Below are positions 40,980-52,330 of a DNA stretch of 64,000 bases, one piece after another. Made by a program: the position numbers and the translations under genes. Each line of letters begins with the position of its first letter. Within the stretch, counting starts at the first letter, position 1. The notes under the pieces are model-generated. The model saw only the letters and a list, made by a program, of their open reading frames with translations. It was not told the origin of the DNA and did no database searches. The DNA is taken from NCBI RefSeq assembly GCF_001245615.1, contig NZ_CWKH01000001.1:1426001-1490000 (forward strand). The letters run 5' to 3'. The stretch comes from Mycolicibacterium neworleansense. GTDB taxonomy: Bacteria > Actinomycetota > Actinomycetes > Mycobacteriales > Mycobacteriaceae.

Positions 40980-41447
40980 GTGCGTTTCCACATTGCGGCG
41001 GCAGCTGCCGCCGGCCTATTGGCACTCGGCCCGTTGCCGACGGCACAGGCTCTGCCATCGCCACCCGGCGTCGAGGAGATCGACGGTTATCCGATCGCTG
41101 AGGGCAACTACACCTCGCCCACCGACTACTACGGGCTGTTCTTCCGAACTCCCGACGGTCGGTACTGCGGGATCCGTCCCAACCGGGGTCCGGTCGGCTG
41201 CGACGCGGTACCCGGGGACGCTCCGGCAGGAACGAACCAGACCTTCGCCGAAAGCGGCGCACCCGCCGCGTACCGCTACTCGGGAACCGCGTCCTTCACC
41301 CGAGATGCCGTCGATGTCCTACCCGTTGGGCACCGGCTCGAGAACTGGGGCGCCAGTTGCGGTATCGGGCAACAGGGCACGGTGATTTGCAAAACCTCGG
41401 GCCGGCATGGCTTTTCGCTGGACGCCGCTTCCGGAGTGCTCTGGTAG
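40980..41447 (+). CDS. Secreted protein of unknown function, copy 1 of a tandem pair
   Basis: 155 residues. Sec signal peptide: short basic start, hydrophobic AAAAAAGLLALGPLP, then cleavage near AQALP. The mature part has four cysteines (RYCGIRP, VGCDAV, ASCGIG, VICKTS), likely two disulfides, and a conserved [18 protein letters not shown] segment. It matches the following gene nearly segment for segment, so the two are a tandem duplication. No known family recognised. GTG start. Confidence 0.8.
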   Translation: MRFHIAAAAAAGLLALGPLPTAQALPSPPGVEEIDGYPIAEGNYTSPTDYYGLFFRTPDGRYCGIRPNRGPVGCDAVPGDAPAGTNQTFAESGAPAAYRYSGTASFTRDAVDVLPVGHRLENWGASCGIGQQGTVICKTSGRHGFSLDAASGVLW

Positions 41448-41485
41448 GCGCCCGCGGGGTTGACGGCCTCGGTTGAATGGAACCC

Positions 41486-41944
41486 ATGCGCCACGTCTGG
41501 GCAGTCGCCGCGGCCGGCCTGCTGCTGGTCGGCCCGGGACCGAGGGCTGCGGCCGCGCCGCCGCCGGGTGCCGACGACATCGACAGCTATCCCCTCGCGC
41601 AAGGTCACTACAGCTCGCCCACCGACTTCTACGGCGTGTTCTTCCGGACCCCGGACGGTCGCCATTGCGGAATCGGACCCAACGGCGGACCGGTGGGCTG
41701 CGACGCCGTGCCGATCGACGCACCGGCGGGCACCAACCAGATCCTGGTCAACAGCGGCGCACCCGCCTCCTACCGGCACTCCGACACCGCCTCGTTCACC
41801 CGCGAGGTCGACGTCCTACCCGAAGGCCATCGCCTCGAAAACTGGGGCGCCAGTTGCGGAGTCGGCTATCAGGGCACGGTGACGTGCAAGACCTACGGCG
41901 AGCACGGCTTCGTCCTCAACGCCACCTACGGCGTGCTCTGGTAG
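41486..41944 (+). CDS. Secreted protein of unknown function, copy 2 of a tandem pair
   Basis: 152 residues with a signal peptide ([19 protein letters not shown]) and the same four cysteines as copy 1: [19 protein letters not shown] and VTCKTY. Shared blocks include [30 protein letters not shown] and the C-terminal YGVLW. ATG 41486 aligns with the start of copy 1; 41477 would add three residues. It overlaps the 3' end of the convergent dinB by 19 bases. Function unknown. Confidence 0.8.
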   Translation: MRHVWAVAAAGLLLVGPGPRAAAAPPPGADDIDSYPLAQGHYSSPTDFYGVFFRTPDGRHCGIGPNGGPVGCDAVPIDAPAGTNQILVNSGAPASYRHSDTASFTREVDVLPEGHRLENWGASCGVGYQGTVTCKTYGEHGFVLNATYGVLW

Positions 41945-43308
41945 TCGGGCAGTCCGCTCAGGTAGTCGCCCCAGTCCAGGCTGTCGACCGGATCGGCCCG
42001 GCGAAAACCCGGTGTGTCGTCGGGAAAGGTGCGCGCCGGGCCCGGTCCGCTGGCCCGGGTCTCGAAACGCACGGTCATCACCCCGTGCCCGGCGCCCTGG
42101 ATCCAGCCGTGGCCGTGCTCGGGATGCGTCACATCGTCGCCGACGCGCCAGCCGGTTTGGGTGGCCTGCGCCGCCTCGGTGGTCTGGTGGTGCGAGTCGG
42201 CGATGTCGTCGAGCTGCTCCAGATCCGGGAACAAGGATTCCTGCCTGCTGTCGGAAAGCCCCGAAAAGCCCACACCGACAAGGCGAATGGGTCCGATCTC
42301 AACAGGATCGAGCAGGAGCCGGCGGGCGGTGCCGATCAGCGTGGCCGCCTCGGTGGTGGCGTAGGCCAGGGTGGCCGAGCGGGTCAGGGTGCTCATGTCG
42401 GACTTCTTCAGCTTGACGGTGACGGTCCGGGCGCCGCGGCCGTCCTTCTCCAGACGCCGGTGCGCGTGTTCGCCGATGGGACCGATCGCATCCTGCAGCT
42501 GACGCAGGGTGGTGAGGTCCTCGGGAAAGGTCGACTCGGCGCTGATCTGCTTGGCCTCGGCGCGCTCGGCCACCGGGCGGTCGTCGATTCCGCGGGCCAG
42601 CCGATGCAACGCGGTGCCCACCGCGGAGCCGAGCACGCTGGCGGCTTCGGCATCCGACAACGCGGCCAGCGCGCCCACCGTCTCGATGCCCAACCGGTGC
42701 AGCTTCTCCTCGGCCACCGGTCCGATCCCCCACAACTTGCGCACCGGCAGTCCGTTGAGCAACGACTCCTCCTCGTCGCGGCGGACGACCCGGATCCCGT
42801 CTGGCTTGGCCAGTCCGGAGGCGATCTTGGCGATCTGCTTACCCGAGCCGGCCCCGACGGAGGCCACCAGCCCGGTCTGCTCGCGCACCTTGGCCCGTAG
42901 CTGCTGGCAGAACTCTCCGACTTCGGCCGCGGTGGCGCCGACCAGCTCGGCCGGTTCACCGAATGCCTCGTCGAAAGACAGCTGCTCGAGCACCGGAACG
43001 ACGCTGCGCACGGTGTCCAGGGCGCGGCGGCTGGCTACGCCGTAGACCGCACCGCGGGGCGGCAGCACCACCGCAGGTGCGCCGACGAGCCGGCGGGCCT
43101 GATGCATCGGCATCGCCGAACGCGCGCCGTAGCGGCGGGCCTCATAGCTGGCCCCGGCCACCACGCCGCGCCCGCCCAGGCCGCCGACCAGCACAGGCCT
43201 GCCGCGCAGCGTGGGGCGGGTCAGCTGTTCGACGGATGCGAAGAACGCATCCATGTCGAGGTGCAGAACCCAGCGTCCGCCCGCGCCCATAACCTCGGCG
43301 GCGTTCAT
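41926..43308 (-). CDS. dinX: Y-family DNA polymerase IV (DinB1/DinX)
   Basis: 460 residues, very similar to mycobacterial DinX (Rv1537). Palm motifs: [16 protein letters not shown] at the N-terminus, [15 protein letters not shown], and the second acidic site SFDEAF. Helix-hairpin-helix: [24 protein letters not shown]. Little finger: ESTFPEDL and [14 protein letters not shown] beta-clamp motif QESLFPDL follows the catalytic part, then a C-terminal extension with [19 protein letters not shown]. It performs translesion synthesis at the replication fork. ATG 43308 lies eight bases after TAGCAT, so it may be leaderless. Confidence 0.95.
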   Translation of the reverse strand: MNAAEVMGAGGRWVLHLDMDAFFASVEQLTRPTLRGRPVLVGGLGGRGVVAGASYEARRYGARSAMPMHQARRLVGAPAVVLPPRGAVYGVASRRALDTVRSVVPVLEQLSFDEAFGEPAELVGATAAEVGEFCQQLRAKVREQTGLVASVGAGSGKQIAKIASGLAKPDGIRVVRRDEEESLLNGLPVRKLWGIGPVAEEKLHRLGIETVGALAALSDAEAASVLGSAVGTALHRLARGIDDRPVAERAEAKQISAESTFPEDLTTLRQLQDAIGPIGEHAHRRLEKDGRGARTVTVKLKKSDMSTLTRSATLAYATTEAATLIGTARRLLLDPVEIGPIRLVGVGFSGLSDSRQESLFPDLEQLDDIADSHHQTTEAAQATQTGWRVGDDVTHPEHGHGWIQGAGHGVMTVRFETRASGPGPARTFPDDTPGFRRADPVDSLDWGDYLSGLPDYQSTP

Positions 43309-43341
43309 ACCTGCAGATGCTATGGCGCTAGCCTGACGTGC

Positions 43342-43560
43342 ATGGAGCCGGTTGACGTACCGATCAGGGACGACTCGATCCGCCTGGGGCAGTTCCTCAA
43401 GCTGGCATCGCTCATCGACAGCGGCGCCGACGCCAAGGCCGTCATCGCCGACGGGCTGGTCAGCGTCAACGGCGAGGTCGAGCTGCGACGCGGCCGCCAA
43501 CTGCGCCCGGGAGACACCGTCTCGCTCGGCGACGGGTCCGCGCGGGTCACCCAAGGCTGA
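43342..43560 (+). CDS. Small S4-domain RNA-binding protein (YbcJ/YaaA-like)
   Basis: 72 residues, consisting of little more than an S4 fold: [32 protein letters not shown] then [17 protein letters not shown]. Such proteins bind structured RNA and may act in ribosome assembly; the target is unknown. A TAGCCT hexamer (43329-43334) ends seven bases before the ATG, so the mRNA is probably leaderless. It is divergent from dinX and ends 10 bases before the ileS stop. Confidence 0.88.
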   Translation: MEPVDVPIRDDSIRLGQFLKLASLIDSGADAKAVIADGLVSVNGEVELRRGRQLRPGDTVSLGDGSARVTQG

Positions 43561-43570
43561 ACCTGCCGGG

Positions 43571-46720
<3,150 letters not shown>

Positions 46721-46734
46721 TGACGCGTCTCCTG

Positions 46735-46991
46735 TGCCTATGACGTGGCCGTCGGGCCACATCGGGGCTCCCTTCGGGGAGCCGGTGTGTCCAGGCACGG
46801 GGACGACGTCGCACGGGTGCGCAAGCGCCGCGGTACCACCCCGCTTGCGCGCTGCACGCAGCGCGCCGCTCAACTTTCGGGCGATCACGGGCCCATCCGT
46901 TCGGTTCTACTGGGCTACGCCGAATCCGAACATTCGAATAGCGCAACTGTTCTTCCGAAGACTCCCCGGTGATGGCCGGATCAACGCCGAT
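46735..46991 (-). ncRNA. T-box riboswitch leader of ileS
   Basis: The ~270-nt leader has a TAGACT -10 at 46998-47003, giving a start near 46991. The T-box sequence GGGGTGGTACCGCGG lies within 46828-46844, enclosed by a perfect 9-bp stem GCGCAAGCG/CGCTTGCGC (46819-46827 with 46842-46850). Upstream, GGGGAGTCTTCGGAAGAAC and ATC (Ile) triplets fit a short stem I. Between the T-box and the AGGAGA ribosome site are two further perfect hairpins (46766-46783 and 46745-46760). Actinobacterial ileS T-boxes are known to act on translation. The exact specifier and fold are inferred. Confidence 0.88.
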
Positions 46992-47033
46992 TGACCCAGT
47001 CTAATGAGCGCCGCAAATCGGCCGAAATCAGAC

Positions 47034-47600
47034 CTAACCGGAAGTGACCTCGATCAGGGCCAGCGGAAACTGCTCGGCCAACTCGTCGACCGTGCACCGG
47101 TCGAACCTGCGGCTGTCGAACCGCCAATCCAGGCGCATGGTGGTCGCGGTGTCGCACCGGACCTGCAGCGCCAACGGATGCTCGGACTGTCCGGCCCTCG
47201 GGCCGGCGCCGTAGGCGAAGCTCACGTCGGCCGATGGGTGGTCGCCGATGTCGGCGCCCGGCCGCGCCGCAACGAGCAGTTCGGCCCCCGACAGGCCACG
47301 GTCAGCCATGCAGGGCACGCCGACCCGGCGGAACCCGGCCCGCTCGGGACCGCTCACGATGTCGACGACCAGCAGGCCCTCTCCGATCGTGCGGGCGACC
47401 GTGCGGCCGAGGGCGGCCAGCAGCAACTGTTCGGCGCCGCAGCCCATCGCGGCCTGGGCTCCGTGCAGTTCCGCGGACAGCACGTCGTCCAACGAACTGG
47501 ACACGGTTGCCATGTCCGAGGCGACGGGTGGACCGACCGTGGCATAGTCGGCGATCCACGAACCGGTGCCATATGCGTCGTGCAGAACGGAAACAGACAT
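47034..47600 (-). CDS. Protein resembling the C-terminal half of a condensation domain
   Basis: 188 residues. The C-terminal ~110 residues read like the second lobe of an NRPS condensation domain: QLLLAALGRTVARTIGEGLLVVDI, then ADVSFAYGAG, HPLALQVRCDTATTMRLDWRFD and the closing RFDRCTVDELAEQFPLAL. The N-terminal lobe with the HHxxxDG catalytic site is absent, so it should not be an acyl-transferring enzyme on its own. It may be a partner or relic. ATG 47600 lies 136 bases from the divergent HTH gene. Function unknown. Confidence 0.7.
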   Translation of the reverse strand: MSVSVLHDAYGTGSWIADYATVGPPVASDMATVSSSLDDVLSAELHGAQAAMGCGAEQLLLAALGRTVARTIGEGLLVVDIVSGPERAGFRRVGVPCMADRGLSGAELLVAARPGADIGDHPSADVSFAYGAGPRAGQSEHPLALQVRCDTATTMRLDWRFDSRRFDRCTVDELAEQFPLALIEVTSG

Positions 47601-47736
47601 ATCTGTAACGTTAGCCAGAGAGTCCCAAAAATGGGAGAGCTGTGCCAAAAGTCTGACATCCCTGTCAATAACGCGATTGCTGGCTGCGCTGCGGTTCGCT
47701 GTGACCAATCGTGGGTTCACGGTCTATGGTGTTGAA

Positions 47737-48105
47737 ATGCCGCGAACCGACGAGAACGGCAGGCAACTCAAGGCCCTGCTCGACTATCTGCTGGACGGCG
47801 AGGTCGACGCCAAGGCTGTGTACAGCGCTCTGGGGGTCTCCAGCAGCACGTACTACCGGCGGGTCAAAGAAGCCGACTATCCCAACGCTGAGGAGCTGCG
47901 GCAGGTAGCTGACCGCTTCCATCTCAGCTATCCCGACCTGCAGATCCGGTTCGGGCTGATGAGTCGCCAGGAAGTCTGGCACTACATGGAGTCTTCGCCG
48001 GTGACGGTGGCTCCGGTGGACACCGCCACCCGGGTCCGGCCCGCCGTGCACCGGCCGAAGCGGCTGTCCGAACTGACCCCACGACCCGACGCGCCCCCGC
48101 TCTAA
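47737..48105 (+). CDS. Small helix-turn-helix protein (repressor-like)
   Basis: 122 residues. The first ~75 hold an HTH-like fold: LKALLDYLLDGEVDAKAVYSAL, GVSSSTYYRRVKEADYPNAEELRQVADRFHL and LQIRFGLMSRQEV. The C-terminal ~40 residues are Pro/Arg-rich and probably disordered. It resembles the phage-immunity-repressor-like proteins found singly in mycobacterial genomes; the target is unknown. TATGGT (47725-47730) ends seven bases before the ATG, indicating a leaderless transcript. A membrane protein gene follows after 46 bases. Confidence 0.75.
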   Translation: MPRTDENGRQLKALLDYLLDGEVDAKAVYSALGVSSSTYYRRVKEADYPNAEELRQVADRFHLSYPDLQIRFGLMSRQEVWHYMESSPVTVAPVDTATRVRPAVHRPKRLSELTPRPDAPPL

Positions 48106-48151
48106 GAGCCGGCGCGCCTGCTATCCGCTACACCGTTCGAGGCAAAATCTC

Positions 48152-48886
48152 ATGTCCGTCGCCACACTCATCGCAATCACATTGGCCTGCATCGCGTGGA
48201 GCCTGTGGATCCGGAGAGTCACCTGGTCCTGCCGGTGGGAAGTGGCCGCCACCCTGAACATCGCACTGCAGGGCATGGCAGTGCTGCTGATGTCACCGTG
48301 GGCCTCGGAAACCATCGGCCAGGTTCTGTACGAGCTGACCGGCAAGTGGAACGTCGAGGACTACATCGGGCACGACTGCTACATCGTGGCGGCGTCGGCC
48401 ATCGTCTACAACTCCCTGGGCCGCCTGCAGGACGACAACGCCATGCAGCGCTCGTTCAAGCAGTACGTCGAGCGCCCGGCCACCATCTGCATCCCGGTCC
48501 TGCTGGCCACGTTCTCGATGGGCAACGGTGCCGCGGTGTACCGGGCCGACTTCTTCCAGGTACCCACGGACTTCTGGCTGAGCGCGTACTGGATCCTGCT
48601 GTGCGGCACCTTGATCTACCTGTTGGGCTACGGGGCCCGCGCCATGCTCGTGCTGCGGCGGGATCCCAAGTCCCGCCGGATCGCCAACATCTACCTGTTC
48701 GCCTCGGTGAGCGGGATGCTCGCCTGCACCACCCGGATCGTCACCTCGCTGGTGCCGGCCCTGCAACCGATCGAAAACGGCCGCCTGGTATGGGTTTTCG
48801 CCTGCGCCTGCGGCGCGATATTCGCGCTCGCATCGGCGCATTCGTGGCGGATCAAGACCCGCTGGCTGGTCCCCAGCCGGCACTGA
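48152..48886 (+). CDS. Seven-helix membrane protein of unknown function
   Basis: 244 residues with about seven hydrophobic helices (near 2-20, 30-50, 74-90, 109-123, 141-166, 177-199 and 208-229). Polar loops contain HDCYIVAASAIVYNSLGRLQDD and VLRRDPKSRRIANIY. The layout resembles the seven-helix half of DUF6545/MAB_1171c-type proteins that often follow small HTH regulators in Actinobacteria, but the C-terminal DUF is missing. It probably forms a unit with the HTH gene 46 bases upstream. No transport or enzymatic motif is recognised. Confidence 0.75.
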   Translation: MSVATLIAITLACIAWSLWIRRVTWSCRWEVAATLNIALQGMAVLLMSPWASETIGQVLYELTGKWNVEDYIGHDCYIVAASAIVYNSLGRLQDDNAMQRSFKQYVERPATICIPVLLATFSMGNGAAVYRADFFQVPTDFWLSAYWILLCGTLIYLLGYGARAMLVLRRDPKSRRIANIYLFASVSGMLACTTRIVTSLVPALQPIENGRLVWVFACACGAIFALASAHSWRIKTRWLVPSRH

Positions 48887-48914
48887 CCCGTCCGTCGCCG
48901 GTCCGGCCGGACGA

Positions 48915-51900
48915 CTAGACCGTTACGCCGGCATCTCGCGTGTCGGACGATTCGGCATCATCGGCGCGGGTGTCACCGGTCTGCTTGTCGCCGTCGGCTT
49001 CCCGCTCCCCCGCGTCGGCCTCGGCCCGGCTGTGGTATCGGGGTTTGGACGGCCACCAGTTGAGCTTCCCGATCAGCACGGCCGCTGCGGGCACGGTGAT
49101 CGTGCGCACCAGGAACGTGTCGAGCAGGAGCCCGACACCGATGATGAAGCCGATCTCGACGATGCTGGCGATGCTGCTGACCGTCAATGCCAGCATCGAG
49201 GCGGCGAAGATCAGACCGGCCGAGGTGATCACCCCGCCGGTCGCCCCCACCGTCCGGATCACCCCCGACCTGATACCCAACCGGGATTCTTCGCGGATCC
49301 GCGAGATGAGCAGCAGGTTGTAGTCGGCGCCCACGGCGACCAGAACCAGGAACGCCATTCCCGGAACACTCCACGACAGTTCGCGCCCCAGAATGAACTG
49401 GAACAACACGACGCCGATTCCCAGCGCCGAAAGGTACGACAGCACCACCGAGAGCACCAGATACAGCGGTGCCACCACGGCCCGCAGCAGCGCCACCAGG
49501 ATCAGGAACACCACGATCAAGGTGATGCACACGATGTAGCGGATGTCGGCGTTGTAGAAACCGCGGATGTCACGGTTGACCGCCGAGAAACCGACCATCG
49601 AGATCTCGGCGTCGGACAAGGTCGTGTTCGGCTTCGCACTGTTGGCGGTCGCGATGATCTGATCGATCTGATCCATCGCCCCGCTGCCGAAGGGGTTCAG
49701 TGCCGTCTGCACGAGGTAGCGCACCGTGTGGCCGTCATCCGACACGAACAGCTTCGCCGCCTTCTCGAACTCAGCCTGGGTGAGTATCTCGGGCGGGATG
49801 TAAAAGCCCGACATCGGCGGATTCGCCGCGTCCCGCTTCATCCCGAGCAGGAAGCCCGATGCCTGGTCCAGGCCGCCGCCCATCGTGCGGGTCTGGTCGA
49901 CGAGCAGCTGCACGCCGTCTGCGAGCTGACGGCTCGAGTCCGCCAGGAGATTGGCTCCCTCGACCGCGGTGTTGATCTGCTGCTGCAGCCCTTGCGGATC
50001 GTTCATCCCCAGCTGCTGGAGTGCGGTGGTCGCCGTGCTCATCGTCGACTCGAGCTGGCGGATCGTGTCGTCGAGGGTGCTGCTGCCTTCCGTGGACTCG
50101 AGCTGTCGGCTGAGGTCGGTGATCGTGTTGGCGGTGCCGTCGTCATAGGCAGCAACCACGCGCTGCAGATCCGCGCGCGAGGAAACACAGGACGGGTCGA
50201 TATTGCAGGCCGGACTGACGTTGAGGGCATCGACGGCCGGCTTCGCCCAGTCGCGGATGGCCTTGGCCTGGCTCACGTTCTTCCGCAGCGCGTCCCCGAG
50301 CGACCGCATGTTGCCGACGAGAGTCGACGTGGAGTCGACATCGGTGAGGGTTTTGGAGCCGCCGAAGCGCTTCTGCATCTCCGTCAGCGCGCCCACGAGA
50401 CCGCGAACCGAGCCGATCGCACCGACCACCTGGGTCCGCACCTGGCCCAAGACGTCGGCGAGTTGATGTGCGCCCCCGCTCAGCTTGTCGAGGTTCTCGT
50501 TGTTGTTCTCGATGAGGTTGGACGCGTCGCGCAGCTTGCCGCCGACCTCGCCGGCCTGGTAGGTGGCCTTCGCCTGTTCGAGCACCTCACCGGTCGGCCT
50601 GGTGATGCCGCGCACCACGTCGATGTCGGGCAGCTGGCTGACCCGCTGGGCCATCTGCTCCATGTCGGCGAGCGCCTTGGGGGTGCGCAGATCCTGGGGA
50701 GATTGGATCAGGATGAACTGCTGCAAGGTCTGGCTGATGGGGAAATGCTTGTCCATCGCCTCGTAGCCGCGGTTGCTCGCCGAGTCGGCCGGCAGCGCTT
50801 TTCGGTCGTCGTAGTTGAACTTGACCATCGCCGCACACGCGGCCAGCGCAACCAGAATGACCAGGCTGCCGGCGAGGTGCGCGAACGGCCGGCGTACGAC
50901 GTGGATGCCCGACCTGCGCCAGAACCGGCCGGTCACATCCCGACGGGGATTGATCCAGCCACGGCGCCCGGCCAGCGTGATCAAGGAGGGAAGCAGGGTC
51001 ACCGATGCCAGGAAGCCGATGAAGACCGTCACCGCCAGCGCCGGACCGACAGTCGAAAAGGCACCCAGTGTGGTGAACATCAGGCCAAGGAACGTGATCG
51101 CGACAGTCGCCGCCGATCCGGCTATCACCTCACCGATCGAGGTCAGCGCACTGGCGATGGCCACGTCGGAACTCATTCCGCCGCGCAGCAGTTCCTGGTA
51201 CCGGCTGAACAGGAACACCGCGTAGTCCGTCCCGGCGCCCATCAGCATGCCGGTCATCAGCACGATCGTCTGGGGCCCGAGTCCGAGTCCCAGTTCGCCG
51301 AGGCCGGCGACCACCTGTTGCGCGACGACCATCGACACTCCGATGGTGATCAGCGGGATGAGCATCGCGACGAGATTCCGGTAGACGATGATCAAGATCG
51401 TCAGCACCATCAGCACGGTGGCGATCTCGATGACGTGCTGATCTCGCGCACCGATCTTGTCGATGTCGTCGAACGTGGCTGCCGCGCCGACGACGTTCAC
51501 CTGCAGCGTGGAATTCTGCGTGGCCTCGTTGACCGTCTTGATCGCGCTCCGATAGGCCTCCTGCCCGGGTCCGGTCCCCATCGTTCCGGCCAGGCTCAGC
51601 GGCAACGTCCAGGCCTTCTGATCCTTGCTGGTCATGGCTTGGCGCAACTCGGGAATGTCCACGAAGTTCTGCGTGGACATCACGCTGGCGCTGTTGGCCT
51701 TCAGTTGTTCCACGAGATGCCGGTATGTTTCTTCGTCGGCCGCGGACAAACCGTTCTCGTTGCTCAGTACGACAACCGCGAAATTGCCCGCGTCCGCCTC
51801 GTGGAACGCGTCCTTCATCTTCTGTCCGGCGACCAGCACCGGGGCATCCGCCGGCAGGAAATCCGGCGGGTTTCGCTGCGCCACCTCGGTCAGGGGCGCG

Positions 51901-52034
51901 ATACCCAAAAACAGCGACACGGCGAGCAGCAACCATCCGAGGATGACTGCCACGGGGTGCCGAACAACCAGCCGACCAATGCCCGGGAAACTCACGCGAG
52001 CGAACGCGCCGCTGACCTTGGCGCGGCTGAACAT
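48915..52034 (-). CDS. MmpL-family (RND) lipid exporter, MmpL12-like by context
   Basis: 1039 residues with two blocks of membrane helices and two large periplasmic domains. The proton-relay positions are in GAGTDYAVFLFSRYQE (TM4-5) and GADYNLLLISRIREE (TM10-11). Periplasmic domain 2 (about 430-770) has a long coiled-coil-like stretch (ENNNENLDKLSGGAHQLADVL onward). The acidic C-terminal tail is disordered. MmpL proteins move large lipids toward the outer membrane; the neighbours (GT, GAP-like, acyltransferases, PKS) suggest LOS-type glycolipid as cargo. TAGCCT (complement at 52041-52046) lies six bases before the ATG, so it is probably leaderless. Confidence 0.93.
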   Translation of the reverse strand: MFSRAKVSGAFARVSFPGIGRLVVRHPVAVILGWLLLAVSLFLGIAPLTEVAQRNPPDFLPADAPVLVAGQKMKDAFHEADAGNFAVVVLSNENGLSAADEETYRHLVEQLKANSASVMSTQNFVDIPELRQAMTSKDQKAWTLPLSLAGTMGTGPGQEAYRSAIKTVNEATQNSTLQVNVVGAAATFDDIDKIGARDQHVIEIATVLMVLTILIIVYRNLVAMLIPLITIGVSMVVAQQVVAGLGELGLGLGPQTIVLMTGMLMGAGTDYAVFLFSRYQELLRGGMSSDVAIASALTSIGEVIAGSAATVAITFLGLMFTTLGAFSTVGPALAVTVFIGFLASVTLLPSLITLAGRRGWINPRRDVTGRFWRRSGIHVVRRPFAHLAGSLVILVALAACAAMVKFNYDDRKALPADSASNRGYEAMDKHFPISQTLQQFILIQSPQDLRTPKALADMEQMAQRVSQLPDIDVVRGITRPTGEVLEQAKATYQAGEVGGKLRDASNLIENNNENLDKLSGGAHQLADVLGQVRTQVVGAIGSVRGLVGALTEMQKRFGGSKTLTDVDSTSTLVGNMRSLGDALRKNVSQAKAIRDWAKPAVDALNVSPACNIDPSCVSSRADLQRVVAAYDDGTANTITDLSRQLESTEGSSTLDDTIRQLESTMSTATTALQQLGMNDPQGLQQQINTAVEGANLLADSSRQLADGVQLLVDQTRTMGGGLDQASGFLLGMKRDAANPPMSGFYIPPEILTQAEFEKAAKLFVSDDGHTVRYLVQTALNPFGSGAMDQIDQIIATANSAKPNTTLSDAEISMVGFSAVNRDIRGFYNADIRYIVCITLIVVFLILVALLRAVVAPLYLVLSVVLSYLSALGIGVVLFQFILGRELSWSVPGMAFLVLVAVGADYNLLLISRIREESRLGIRSGVIRTVGATGGVITSAGLIFAASMLALTVSSIASIVEIGFIIGVGLLLDTFLVRTITVPAAAVLIGKLNWWPSKPRYHSRAEADAGEREADGDKQTGDTRADDAESSDTRDAGVTV

Positions 52035-52330
52035 CCCAACAGGCTACACGGCTGAAACAGGCAAACAACGGCTACAAATGGTAGCTGGTATAGCAACCGC
52101 TGAAGGCTGCAGCGATGCCATGTAGAGCTGGAAATCCCCGCGGCGATGGCAAAATCGCCGAACAGCATTCGCCCGCAGAGGGCCAAGGGCCGCTCCCCTT
52201 CGTGCCCGGCCGGACCGTACGGAGCACAGCAGCAAGTGATCTGAACCTGGCAGGCCATGACCACCGCGCAACCGTTAGCGTGTAGCGGAATCGAGGCGTC
52301 CGGCGCCTGAAACCGACAGCGGGGTGGCCA
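52035..52330. promoter_or_regulatory. Divergent mmpL/glycosyltransferase promoter region
   Basis: Nearly 300 bases without a gene. It contains the mmpL -10 (52041-52046), a TAGCGT hexamer at 52276-52281 that could start the glycosyltransferase transcript, a short GCTAC/GTAGC repeat (52071-52085), and a perfect stem CGGCGAT-GGCAAA-ATCGCCG (52141-52160). The left third is clearly less GC-rich than the surrounding genes. No open frame with a recognisable protein was seen in it. Confidence 0.5.

Noticed and set aside
46721..46888. In-frame extension of ileS up to 46888
   Set aside because: This stretch is the T-box leader RNA; the open frame through it is incidental.
49032..52055. 1007-codon open frame on the + strand
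   Set aside because: Exactly opposite the MmpL gene, Arg/Gly/His/Asp-rich shadow translation without a fold.
52141..52160. Rho-independent terminator
   Set aside because: Stem is perfect but has no following T-run and no gene ends next to it.
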